Of a stretch of 50,907 nt of DNA, positions 8,208-16,562 are shown one piece after another. Each line of letters begins with the position of its first letter. The first letter of the stretch is position 1. The notes beneath the pieces are model-generated. The model ran no database searches and had not been told where the DNA came from. It worked only from the letters and a program-made list of their open reading frames with translations. The position numbers were made by a program, and so were the translations under genes. The stretch comes from Ochrovirga pacifica. Lineage in GTDB: Bacteria > Bacteroidota > Bacteroidia > Flavobacteriales > Flavobacteriaceae. The stretch lies in the NCBI RefSeq assembly GCF_000220525.1, contig NZ_AFPK01000066.1, forward strand, positions 1 to 50,907. The letters run 5' to 3'.

Positions 8208-9737
8208 TTATTCGAACGATATTTTAACAGCAAAAGCATATTTACAATGCTGATTGTTAGGGAGTTTTATTTTTAGGTTATCATCATTTTGCTCAAAATC
8301 CAAACTTTTATTACTTCCTACCATCATTACAGAACTTATTTTTTTTGAATTGTATTCTGATTTAGTCCCCAGAGCTTTTATAGACATTATTTTATTTTCA
8401 GGCCATCCTAATTGGAAAGCAAATAAACTATTGCCTTTAGTCGTAAAACGAATGTCTTTTTGATCCATCATCTCCTCACTGGCCATATCTGCATGATTTT
8501 TTGCTTCTTTTCGTTTTGGTCCTTCCCCAAAAATTTTCCAAGGTCGGGTACCATATATTGCTTCTCCATTTAAAGTCATCCAAGCCCCCATTTCAATAAG
8601 GAAAGTATCAATAGCTTCTGGGTGGGTTCCATCTGCTTTTAATGGTAAGCATAAAAGTAAGTTTCCGTTCTTACTGACAATGTCAATTAATTTATCTACA
8701 ATGTAGTTGGTGGGTCTATATTTTGCATATTGGTTGTAGCCCCAGCACCCCATATGATCGTCAGTCTGCCATGCATTTAATTTTAATTCTCCTGCTTTTT
8801 TTCTTTCATAATCCATAAGTGCAACATCAGAAAATTCTTTCCCTGATTCTTTAGGCCAGCCTTTGATACACATTACACCGTTTTCGGCACCATTGTGGCG
8901 TTTTAGGTTATTATTATAGAAGTGTGAAACAACATCATATCCTTTTTTTCTAAAGGGAATAGGACCGTCAAAATACAATAAATCTAATTCGTAATTATCT
9001 ATTAAGTCTTTCAAACGCTTATTCCACATGGTTCCCCATGCCTCAGCAATGTGTTTATCATCAGGATTTTTATAATCATAAGGAGGATGGTATAAATCAT
9101 AATACTCAGGATTGGCACCATCATAAGGTTTATTAGCAGTTCCTTTGTTTACAGTCCACCAGTTAAGACTTCTAGCTAAATGTGTTGTTGCACCATAACG
9201 CAAACCTTGTGCATGTGCAGCATCCTGAAAAGCTTTTACCATATCCATTTTTGGACCTGTTTTTACTGAATTCCAACGTGTATATTTAGAATCAAACAAA
9301 TCGTAATTGTCATGAAACGTTGCAATAGAAGTGTAATATTTTGCCCCAGCATTTTTATATTGCTTCATCAAATGATTGGCATCAAATTTTTCTGCTTTCC
9401 ACATAGGAATAAAATCTTTATATCCAAATTCTGATTGATCTCCCCATACTTTTTTATGATGAGGCCCTTGAATTTGCCACTTATTTTCGCCATCCATAAT
9501 ATACATATTACGAGCATACCATTCGCCTACAGCAGGAACAGAGTAGGGGCCCCACACATTCCAAATTCCAAATTTGGCATCTTTAAACCATTCTGGAGTT
9601 TTATACTGCTGTAGAGATTCTACAGTAGGTTCAAAATATTTAGGTACATCATTACTGGTAATGGTATTCTTTTTTAAGTGGTGACAACTTAAAAAAGTTA
9701 ATCCTATTAAAAATATTAAAGAGTTTTTGAGTTTCAT
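8208..9737 (-). CDS. GH29-family lipoprotein glycosidase, divergent active site
   Basis: A 509-residue GH29 protein with a lipoprotein signal (LTFLSC, Cys18), so it is membrane-anchored. Motifs: KFGIWNVWGPY (55-65), VGEWYARNMY (70-79), FHDNYDLFDS (141-150), nucleophile Asp257 in LLYFDGP, probable acid/base Glu311 in LMDYERKK. It is more distant from the two flanking GH29 proteins than they are from each other. Like the 6575-8179 protein it lacks the canonical histidine of the FGIFxHxG motif (Val61 here) and has Phe141 in place of the first His of HHD. It is the middle gene of the operon; its start is 2 bases after the stop of the first gene. Fucose linkage or substrate cannot be read from sequence. 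Confidence 0.83.
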   Translation of the reverse strand: MKLKNSLIFLIGLTFLSCHHLKKNTITSNDVPKYFEPTVESLQQYKTPEWFKDAKFGIWNVWGPYSVPAVGEWYARNMYIMDGENKWQIQGPHHKKVWGDQSEFGYKDFIPMWKAEKFDANHLMKQYKNAGAKYYTSIATFHDNYDLFDSKYTRWNSVKTGPKMDMVKAFQDAAHAQGLRYGATTHLARSLNWWTVNKGTANKPYDGANPEYYDLYHPPYDYKNPDDKHIAEAWGTMWNKRLKDLIDNYELDLLYFDGPIPFRKKGYDVVSHFYNNNLKRHNGAENGVMCIKGWPKESGKEFSDVALMDYERKKAGELKLNAWQTDDHMGCWGYNQYAKYRPTNYIVDKLIDIVSKNGNLLLCLPLKADGTHPEAIDTFLIEMGAWMTLNGEAIYGTRPWKIFGEGPKRKEAKNHADMASEEMMDQKDIRFTTKGNSLFAFQLGWPENKIMSIKALGTKSEYNSKKISSVMMVGSNKSLDFEQNDDNLKIKLPNNQHCKYAFAVKISFE

Positions 9738-9739
9738 GG

Positions 9740-11329
9740 TTAGTTATTTTTTAAATTTAGTTGATAACAAAAAGCATGTTTCCCTTTTGCATTTTTTGGA
9801 AACGAGAAAGTCATATTTGTTTCATTTTGCTTCCACTCAATTTTTTCATCAGAACCAAGTAGAGAGACACTTTTAATATCTCGTGTGAGGTATTCGAACC
9901 CCTTTCCTAATTTTTTAGCAACGACCAAGTTGCTTGTTGGTTTATCCATTACAATTACATATATTGTATTACTATCTTTACTTTGTGTGTAGCGTATATC
10001 TTTTTCAGTATACATGGCTTCCCAGTTTTCGTTAAAGTGGCCGTCTTTATTTAATTTTGTAGGTCCTTCTTCGGCAATTACCCATGGTCTAGTATTATAA
10101 ATAGCTTTACCATTTTTTTGCAACCATTCACCAATACCCATCAGGGTCTCTTTTTGATCTTCGGGTATAGTTCCGTCAGGTTTTGGGCTTACATCTAGTA
10201 GCATACAGCCATTTTTGCTTACAATGTCTATGAGGATTTCAATTACAGCTTCGGCAGAGCGAGATTTACGACCGTTATAAAACCATCCTGCAAGTGGCGT
10301 GTCGGTTAACCACACGTCTTCTCTTACATTTTGAGAACGTCCTTTTTCAAAATCTAAAATACCTGCAGATGGAGGTATACAAATGTCAAATTTAGTTTTG
10401 TATGAAATTCCAATTTCTTGATTTTTTTTCTCAGCATTATTAAGCATTCCAGCGAAAGCACGTTTTCGAATATCATCGCTTAACAACTCTAGCCCCATAT
10501 CAAACCATAATAAATCTGGATTATATTTTGTGTAAGCTTCTTCAAGTTTTCTAAACCATAAGTCTTCATATTCTGCATCAGGATACTCATCAAAACTATC
10601 TGGGGCATCAGAAAATTTATGAGGTCTACAATATAAGTCTTCGTATGCAGGATCTGCTCCATCAAATAAGTGAGATTCATTGAAAAACCACCAGGAAAAA
10701 GCATGGTGAAAAGTCATTACAAATTTCATCCCTTTTGCTCGTATTGATTTTTCTAGCTCCCCTACTACATCAATGCCAGCAGTACGCTTCATATTCCAAC
10801 GAGTAACTTTAGAGTCCCACAACATAAAATTATCATGATGACACCCCATTGGTCCACTAAACTTAGCTCCTGATTTTGCAAAAACATCAGCCCACTCATC
10901 TGCATTGAATTTATCCGGCTGAAAATCCATAATTAAATCTTTATATCCGTATTCATTTTGATCCCCAAAAAGTTTTTGATGTAATTTAAAGCTTCGGGTT
11001 GTATCAGGAGAGTTTGGTCTTACAGCATTTGTCCAATATTTTGCTTTTTTATTATACATTGCCCATCCCCACCATTCTGTGGTTTTATGTTGTGTAGCTA
11101 ATACTGCTGGTCCAAAATGTGTATAAATTCCGAATTTAGCATCTCTAAACCATTCTGGGGTTGTGTGACGAGCGATAGAGGGCCATTCTTCTTTGTAATA
11201 GTTTTTAATTTCTTTGTTTTCTAATTCTGTTACAGTTTTACTTAGATTATTCTGATCTTTTTTTTGGCTTAGTATTGTATTGCTAAAAAAAAGAATAATA
11301 ACTATTGTCCAAGATTTAATTTTATTCAT
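9740..11329 (-). CDS. GH29-family alpha-L-fucosidase, canonical active site
   Basis: A 529-residue exported GH29 enzyme, first gene of the operon, with a signal peptide (about 1-21, ending NTILSQ). Here the canonical residues are kept: His71 in KFGIYTHFGPA, Glu85-Trp86 in TTEWWGWAMY, His164-His165 in CHHDNFMLWDS, nucleophile Asp277 in DLLWFDMGLE, probable acid/base Glu328 in LDFEKGR. It should remove terminal alpha-L-fucose from oligosaccharides in the periplasm. It closely matches the 6575-8179 protein along most of its length but differs at the sugar-contact positions. The 261-base region upstream is shared with a divergent TPR/LuxR regulator gene, the likely control point. Confidence 0.9.
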   Translation of the reverse strand: MNKIKSWTIVIILFFSNTILSQKKDQNNLSKTVTELENKEIKNYYKEEWPSIARHTTPEWFRDAKFGIYTHFGPAVLATQHKTTEWWGWAMYNKKAKYWTNAVRPNSPDTTRSFKLHQKLFGDQNEYGYKDLIMDFQPDKFNADEWADVFAKSGAKFSGPMGCHHDNFMLWDSKVTRWNMKRTAGIDVVGELEKSIRAKGMKFVMTFHHAFSWWFFNESHLFDGADPAYEDLYCRPHKFSDAPDSFDEYPDAEYEDLWFRKLEEAYTKYNPDLLWFDMGLELLSDDIRKRAFAGMLNNAEKKNQEIGISYKTKFDICIPPSAGILDFEKGRSQNVREDVWLTDTPLAGWFYNGRKSRSAEAVIEILIDIVSKNGCMLLDVSPKPDGTIPEDQKETLMGIGEWLQKNGKAIYNTRPWVIAEEGPTKLNKDGHFNENWEAMYTEKDIRYTQSKDSNTIYVIVMDKPTSNLVVAKKLGKGFEYLTRDIKSVSLLGSDEKIEWKQNETNMTFSFPKNAKGKHAFCYQLNLKNN

Positions 11330-11590
11330 TGTGTTAGTTTTAAATAATATATTGATTCATAAACTCTCTTTATAATGGTAAATATGACTATGGTAATTAT
11401 GTTTTTGTAAAACACTTTAACTCTATTTCACAAAGTAGTCTAAACCACTAATTATCAATATGCAAAAATGTATTTTAAAGAATGATTTTTTAGATCTAAC
11501 AACTATATTATAACTATATTTAGTGTAGTAAGCTCCAACATAAACTATATCTAAGATCAGAATTAATTATCTTGCATTAAAAAACATAAT

Positions 11591-13177
11591 ATGCGGTTTT
11601 GGATTAAGTATTTATATCTACTCATCATTATCACTCCAACTTCTATTTTATCCCAAAACTCATTAGATTCTACTTCGTTTGAAATAGACAATTTTCATCA
11701 TGATCGTTATATCATGTTACAAGCTCCAACTGATGAAGCTTATTCTTACTTTGAAAATATTGGTAAGTATTTCTTATCGAGAAGTGACACCGTTAATTAT
11801 CTAAACAGTGTAGTCCATATATCAGACATTGAGTATAGAAAAGGTAAATTTAACAACGCATTCGAACTACTTTGGGAGGTCATGCCAATGGCTAATAATA
11901 TATCTAATAAAATGCCTTTACTTGAGATTCATCAAATGTTAGGCATTCTATATGGAGTTTATAATAAAGAAAATGAAGCCTTATTTCATTTAAAAGAAGG
12001 ATTGATAATTGCTAATAAATATGCTAAGATTGATAAAAAATATAAGGAAAGGCTTACTGCTTGTTATTTAGATGTTGCCGTACAATATTTTACAATGCAT
12101 GATTATAATTCTGCTCTTAAATATCTTGATACTTGTTACAAGTCTGACAATTCTGGAAACAGGTTATATTTTGTTGATGGAGTTTATGGACAAGTGTATA
12201 TAAAATTAAAAGAATACAATAAGGCAAAAAAAAAATTATATGGTGTGCTTGAGTATCTTGAAAAAAATGGTAATGGTTTTCAGGCTTCGGTTGCTTATTA
12301 TTTGGGTGAATTAAAAAGTGCAATTAATGAACCTGATAGTGCTTTTGTTTACTATAATAAATCTCTTAATGCTATAGACTCACTACAAACACAAACCAAA
12401 ATGAAGCCTTTAGTTTTGGAGAAAATTGCAAAACTATACGCAAAGGAGAATAAGCATAAAAAAGCTTTTAATTATATACAAAAGTCTAAAGCATGGTCTG
12501 ATAGTTTATTTAATATACAAAGTCAACAAAATAAAAATCTTTTTGAGATCAAAAATAAATATAAAGATGACATACAAAAAAAGGAAGAACAAATAGCGAC
12601 TCAAACTAAATTATTAGAATTGAATAACAAAGCTAAATTTAGATTATGGTTATTAATTATTTTCTTATTACTATTAGCCTCAATAGTGTATATTACATTT
12701 AGGCTGAAAGTAAAGATTAAAAAAATAGCCTTTGAAAAGAAAATTAATGATGATAAAAACAAAGCTATACTTAATGTTAAAAACAAAGAACTTACTGCTA
12801 ATGCTTTGCAAATAATAGAAAAAGAACAATTTACTAAAGAGCTTTTAGAAGAACTTAAAACAAAATCACCTGTCACCTATAAATCTTTGCACAACAAACA
12901 TAAACAAAATAACAAGAGAATCTGGGAAGATTTCCATCTACGGTTTACGCAAATCAATAAAAATTTTTATGACCAATTATTAATGGATTATCCAGATTTA
13001 ACTCCAACAGATTTAAAACACTGTGCTCTTGTAAAACTAAATTTTGACAGTAAAGAAATGTCTCATTTATTAGGTATCTCAATAAATAGTGTACATATGG
13101 CTCGTTCACGTATTCGTAAGAAATTGGGACTAAATAGAGATGACAATCTCAATATTTTTTTAAATAAAATAGTTTAA
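11591..13177 (+). CDS. Membrane-bound TPR regulator with C-terminal LuxR-type helix-turn-helix
   Basis: A 528-residue protein: signal sequence (about 1-21), a periplasmic helical TPR-like region (about 45-310; for example DYNSALKYLDTCYK and DSAFVYYNKSLNAI), a coiled stretch, one transmembrane helix at about 351-370 (FRLWLLIIFLLLLASIVYI), a cytoplasmic linker, and a DNA-binding domain at about 465-528 (LTPTDLKHCALVKLNFDSKE, then HLLGISINSVHMARSRIRKK). This layout is a common Bacteroidota one-protein sensor/regulator type without a kinase or receiver domain. Divergence from the GH29 operon suggests that it controls that operon, but the ligand is unknown. Confidence 0.85.
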   Translation: MRFWIKYLYLLIIITPTSILSQNSLDSTSFEIDNFHHDRYIMLQAPTDEAYSYFENIGKYFLSRSDTVNYLNSVVHISDIEYRKGKFNNAFELLWEVMPMANNISNKMPLLEIHQMLGILYGVYNKENEALFHLKEGLIIANKYAKIDKKYKERLTACYLDVAVQYFTMHDYNSALKYLDTCYKSDNSGNRLYFVDGVYGQVYIKLKEYNKAKKKLYGVLEYLEKNGNGFQASVAYYLGELKSAINEPDSAFVYYNKSLNAIDSLQTQTKMKPLVLEKIAKLYAKENKHKKAFNYIQKSKAWSDSLFNIQSQQNKNLFEIKNKYKDDIQKKEEQIATQTKLLELNNKAKFRLWLLIIFLLLLASIVYITFRLKVKIKKIAFEKKINDDKNKAILNVKNKELTANALQIIEKEQFTKELLEELKTKSPVTYKSLHNKHKQNNKRIWEDFHLRFTQINKNFYDQLLMDYPDLTPTDLKHCALVKLNFDSKEMSHLLGISINSVHMARSRIRKKLGLNRDDNLNIFLNKIV

Positions 13178-13771
13178 TTTTTAAGTTATGTAGACTTTAT
13201 TCTGAAAAGGTCAGGCATCGTTTTAACGGGGTTTATATAAAAAATTGCGTGTAAATTGGCAGCGAATTTTTGGTAAATAAGACTAACAAAATGAATGATA
13301 AGAAAAAATTAAAGCAATTTTTATTTGGATAGACTCAGCTCTAAAAAAGGATTTTCTTTTAGGAGATATAATCTGATTTATCCTTTTAAAGCCTCTTTAA
13401 ATATAAAATCCTTTATGAGGCTATGTCTTTAGTAGTTTATCTTACTCCTTAAAAGATATAGGCTTTATTGGTTGTTCTTTAGGAAACATTCCAACATTTT
13501 TTTCAGCACTAGACCTGCCTATAACTTGACTAAATCTCAAGACATCAATTACTTTATCTGTCAGATGAAGCTCAACTAAAACTCCGTAATTAATTATTTT
13601 AAACTAATTGTAGTTTTCAGATTTAAGATACTTTTTTTCTCCACTCCTGATCACTTGAATGAAAGAATCGGTCGGAATTTATATTTTTAACTTTCATGTT
13701 ACGATAATTTTGCACAACGGAGTAAGAGGTATGTAATTTGTATGGTAAATTTTAATCGCATTCTACACCTA
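13178..13771. other. Gene-poor gap at the left side of the integrative element
   Basis: This 594-base stretch lacks an intact gene. It contains one degraded coding remnant on the minus strand (13442-13603, listed separately). No tRNA-like sequence matching the tRNA-Ser 3' end was found here, so the left end of the mobile element is not defined. Confidence 0.6.
13442..13603 (-). pseudogene. Gene remnant, C-terminal fragment of an unknown protein
   Basis: On the minus strand a 53-codon frame runs from just after an in-frame TAG (13604-13606) to a TAA at 13442-13444. It reads like real protein (segments NYGVLVELHLTDKVIDVLRF and GMFPKEQPIKPISFKE) but has no start codon near its beginning. The family is not recognised. 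It is most simply the tail of a gene whose 5' part was lost, perhaps when the neighbouring element inserted or decayed. Confidence 0.4.
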
Positions 13772-14455
13772 TCATCTTTTATCCCTACAATCCTTATCAA
13801 AAGCGACCAAATTAAACAATTGTCGCATTCTGGAACGAACTCTTGTTCCATAACGTTCTCCTAATTCATTTGCATTTAGGTTAGTTGTTGCATATGTTAA
13901 CCTCTTGTTTTGAATAAATAAATCATGTCTAGAGAGTAAAACTTCTCCCATCACATTGCAATCTTGTCCGAAATGTTTTCCATCGGGTTCTACTCCTAAA
14001 TCATCAAAACAGTAAGAGTTAGAAGAACCGTACATCTCTATAGTTGGGTATCCTTTTCCGTTGAATTGAAAAGTTATTTGTCTGCATGGGATTACCTGGT
14101 AAGAATTGTGTTCAGGTGTTATGCATTTCAGTAACTTCATCAAAGAAGTCTTTCCGCAACCTACAGGACCCGATAATAAAATTCCTTTGTAAGGATCTAT
14201 TCCATACTTTTCACAATTTTTATAATCACGGATATAAAACAAGCAAAGCTTGTAAACCAAAAACAAATCTTCATCGTAAATTTTAAAATCTTTCCCAAAT
14301 AGTAGTTTTCCTTTGTAGTTGAGGTAAGCAACAATTTTATCAAAATCGTATTGGATGACATTGTTTTCAATAGTTCCTAATTCGAACATCGTTTCTTTTT
14401 CGTGTATGATGTGTGGATGCATATTTTTTTCTTTTGTTTTTTTTGACTTTTGCAT
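13772..14455 (-). CDS. DnaC/IstB-like AAA ATPase of an integrative element
   Basis: A 227-residue P-loop ATPase. Walker A is GPVGCGKT (96-103) and Walker B YCFDDLG (148-154), followed by a sensor-like TYATTNLN and an arginine-rich VRSRMRQLF near the C-terminus. This is the arrangement of DnaC-type helicase loaders found on flavobacterial mobile elements. The start may be Met12 (14420-14422), since the first eleven residues are a lysine-rich run. It is the last gene of the minus-strand element block and probably helps replicate or load helicase on the excised element. Confidence 0.72.
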   Translation of the reverse strand: MQKSKKTKEKNMHPHIIHEKETMFELGTIENNVIQYDFDKIVAYLNYKGKLLFGKDFKIYDEDLFLVYKLCLFYIRDYKNCEKYGIDPYKGILLSGPVGCGKTSLMKLLKCITPEHNSYQVIPCRQITFQFNGKGYPTIEMYGSSNSYCFDDLGVEPDGKHFGQDCNVMGEVLLSRHDLFIQNKRLTYATTNLNANELGERYGTRVRSRMRQLFNLVAFDKDCRDKR

Positions 14456-14663
14456 CTTCTGTTCTTTTGCCTTGATGCCAAAGAACTAAAAAATCAAGAC
14501 TTCAAGAACATTTCTAAAATGCTGTTCTCATTTTCTAAAGAAAAAGAACTCGCTATCGCTCAAACACCTTTTTCTTTTTACGAAAATTTCAAATCCATTT
14601 TCACAAAACAACCTTGTATGTCAAATTTTATTTTTTGTTTTAAAACAGCCAAAACCAAAATTT

Positions 14664-15146
14664 TTATAGTGGTTGGTTGTAATCTTTATCATTTTCTATT
14701 TTTAAAAAATCAGAATTTTGATTTTCCTGTTTATAATGTTTACTATGTTTATTATTGTTTATATAAGGCCCCGATACTTGTCCCACTTTTGATACGGTAG
14801 TTGTCCCACTTTTGGTACTGTATGAGTTCACTACTTGTTCGGTACTTGTCCCAAAATTGAACATGTAAATTTTACTCCCCATATGAGGATTATGAGAGGG
14901 TTTGTAAATTATATATTTCCACTCTGATAAATCATGTAAACATTTGTGATAGGTTCCTTTGGAACCTATTCTGGACATTAGCATAATTTCATTTCTATTG
15001 ATGAAAAACTCTGATGAAAACCTAGCTTTGTTCCAGAAATAGAACAAAGCCATATACATGCTTACATGTGTGGTATTCATTTTAGTGTCTGATTGAATTT
15101 TAACAAAGAATTGGTTGAGATGGGATATGTAATTGATCTCAGCCAT
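14664..15146 (-). CDS. Helix-turn-helix replication-type protein of the integrative element
   Basis: A 160-residue protein. The first 105 residues look like a winged-helix domain (HVSMYMALFYFWNKARF, then MLMSRIGSKGTYHKCLHDL), similar to DnaD-like or plasmid replication proteins that commonly lie beside the DnaC-like ATPase in flavobacterial elements. The C-terminal part is low-complexity and polar. Its DNA contains three spaced repeats of TTGTCCCA (listed separately), which encode part of this tail. The start ATG is 4 bases after the stop of the HTH gene upstream, so the two are likely co-transcribed. The exact role is inferred from context only. Confidence 0.6.
   Translation of the reverse strand: MAEINYISHLNQFFVKIQSDTKMNTTHVSMYMALFYFWNKARFSSEFFINRNEIMLMSRIGSKGTYHKCLHDLSEWKYIIYKPSHNPHMGSKIYMFNFGTSTEQVVNSYSTKSGTTTVSKVGQVSGPYINNNKHSKHYKQENQNSDFLKIENDKDYNQPL
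14778..14859. repeat. Iteron-like direct repeats TTGTCCCA
   Basis: TTGTCCCACTTTTG occurs at 14778-14791 and 14801-14814 (start-to-start 23 bases), and a partial copy TTGTCCCAAAATTG at 14846-14859 (45 bases further). All three have the same orientation and lie inside the 3' part of the replication-type gene. Spacings near whole multiples of about 22.5 bases place them on one face of the helix, as iterons often are. Confidence 0.5.
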
Positions 15147-15150
15147 TTTA

Positions 15151-15423
15151 TTAATGATTTACTTTGTTAGCCTCCATCACTTTTTGAATTTCTTGAGATT
15201 CGTAGTATATAATCCCACCTATTTTGGTGTAGGGTAAAGTACCATTGATTCTCAATGTTTGAAGTGTTCCTGGACTTACCTGGAGTAATTCCATTACTTC
15301 ATTAGATTTTAAATATTTCTTTGTTTGGCCCAAAGGACTTTGATCTAATAATTTTTTAAACTCTACTAATAATTCTAATTTAAATTCTCTTAAATCGTCT
15401 GTAGTAATAATAGCTGTTGGCAT
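15151..15423 (-). CDS. Excisionase-type helix-turn-helix protein (HTH_17/MerR-like)
   Basis: A 90-residue protein with a MerR-type winged helix at about 38-88 (YLKSNEVMELLQVSPGTLQT, then NGTLPYTKIGGIIYY). This is the HTH_17 fold of excisionases and element regulators in Bacteroidota. The N-terminal 35 residues are helical (FKLELLVEFKKLLDQ). It is likely to assist excision or control the genes downstream, which follow at once (4-base gap to the next gene). The upstream region has an inverted copy of the putative integrase arm motif (15454-15469) and TTCGGTA repeats. Confidence 0.78.
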   Translation of the reverse strand: MPTAIITTDDLREFKLELLVEFKKLLDQSPLGQTKKYLKSNEVMELLQVSPGTLQTLRINGTLPYTKIGGIIYYESQEIQKVMEANKVNH

Positions 15424-15453
15424 CTGTTACAATTTTAATGATTAACTAATAGT

Positions 15454-15469
15454 TTGATTTGACTTTCGT
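15454..15469 (-). repeat. Possible integrase arm site, copy 1
   Basis: The 16-mer ACGAAAGTCAAATCAA (minus strand here) recurs on the plus strand at 17840-17855 ahead of the integrase gene. The match extends, with one indel, to ATAGTT on the far side. Copies upstream of both the excisionase-type and the integrase gene fit arm-binding or shared operator sites. Confidence 0.35.
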
Positions 15470-15501
15470 TTTACAAAATTGCAATGCTTTGATGGAATTT
15501 A

Positions 15502-15527
15502 TTCGGTACCTGTTCGGTACTACCGAA
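15502..15527. repeat. TTCGGTA motif cluster
   Basis: TTCGGTAC occurs at 15502-15509 and 15513-15520. The second copy forms a near-perfect palindrome TTCGGTA-C-TACCGAA (15513-15527). The 11-mer TGTTCGGTACT here (15511-15521) recurs at 14836-14846, and related TTCGGTAG/CTACCGA arms lie at 15621-15644. This is a candidate binding site for one of the element's HTH proteins. Confidence 0.45.
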
Positions 15528-15545
15528 AAATAAATTTCAAAATTT

Positions 15546-15577
15546 AAAACCTCAACCTTTATAAAGGTTGAGGTTTT
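15546..15577. terminator. Bidirectional intrinsic terminator
   Basis: A perfect 16-bp inverted repeat, AAAACCTCAACCTTTA followed directly by its complement, gives a GC-containing stem flanked by A and T tracts on either strand. It lies between the RteC-like gene and the HTH gene, so it probably ends the RteC transcript on the minus strand. Confidence 0.75.
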
Positions 15578-15647
15578 ATTACCTAGAATCTATTTAAATA
15601 ATAGTTGTAGAAATACCTTTTTCGGTAGTTACGAGAACTACCGATTT

Positions 15648-16505
15648 TTAAGCATCTTCAAAATCTAATTTTTTAACAAGATTTGATGATAATTTAGAAA
15701 GGAATTTGGTTTGCTCTTTACTTCTATTTTGAATCTCTCCAAAGGTTTTATAGTAGTTACCTAACTCTATTTTAAATATAGATTCAAATACTCCTACTAA
15801 ATCCTTTACCTGAGCAGTTCCACCATTGATTGCACCTGTTACCTTTAAAGCATAGATCAACTCTACCAAATCTGTTTTAGAGGCTGTCCAGCTGAGAGAA
15901 CCCAATCCGTTCTGAATGGTAATATTATCTAAAGAACTTTTTTGTAAGTTTCTTAAACAATACAATTCTTGCTTTAAAAAATCTTTGATTTGATTGTAAT
16001 AGAATACTTCCGCGGCTAAATAATCGTGTGATGTTGTAAAAAGCGGATCTGTGTCTAGTATTTCAGATTGTGAAAACAGTAGCGTTTGTTGTTTAATTCT
16101 TGTAAAATAAATTTCATCACAATGCGTTTCTTCGTGTTTCACATACTTAAAAAAACTTATATTATTCTTCCTTATAACTTCAATCTCTTTGATTAAATTT
16201 TGAATGTATTTGATTTGCCTTTCGCTTGATACAAAAGGCATTTCACAATAGTATTCTAGTTGTGTTTTGAAGAATTTTAGTCTGCTACAGATTTGTGGTT
16301 TTACGCTTTTAAAAAAGTTGATTTCTTCTTCTTTGCTCTCAAAATGTTTAACTCGTACATGTTCTCGGAGTTTTGAAAGTAACTCCTTGGTTAGAACAAT
16401 GTTTTGTTTCAGTTTTTCTTTTGTTTCTAATGCTAATTTGTTATTTGTTTTTATTTCTTTTCCATACTCCACCACCCATAGATTGATTTTCTCCATGTTA
16501 AGCAA
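15648..16505 (-). CDS. RteC-like protein of the integrative element
   Basis: A 285-residue all-helical protein matching the RteC family: KTQLEYYCEMPFVSSERQIK, HEETHCDEIYFTRIKQQ, DPLFTTSHDYLAAEVFYYNQ and the C-terminal WTASKTDLVELIYALKVTGA are characteristic stretches. RteC was first known from Bacteroides conjugative transposons, where it controls excision genes, and it is frequent in flavobacterial elements. The start may be Met4. It is encoded between the integrase and the excisionase-type gene. A hairpin with TTCGGTAG arms lies just beyond its stop codon. Confidence 0.8.
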   Translation of the reverse strand: MLNMEKINLWVVEYGKEIKTNNKLALETKEKLKQNIVLTKELLSKLREHVRVKHFESKEEEINFFKSVKPQICSRLKFFKTQLEYYCEMPFVSSERQIKYIQNLIKEIEVIRKNNISFFKYVKHEETHCDEIYFTRIKQQTLLFSQSEILDTDPLFTTSHDYLAAEVFYYNQIKDFLKQELYCLRNLQKSSLDNITIQNGLGSLSWTASKTDLVELIYALKVTGAINGGTAQVKDLVGVFESIFKIELGNYYKTFGEIQNRSKEQTKFLSKLSSNLVKKLDFEDA

Positions 16506-16562
16506 TTGTTATTTTTTTGATAACAAATAAAGCTAAATATTACTGTATTCATACTATTTCGT

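Noticed and set aside
14450..14800. 116-codon plus-strand frame overlapping two element genes
   Set aside because: It is antisense to better-supported genes and its translation is low-complexity, rich in Phe and Tyr.
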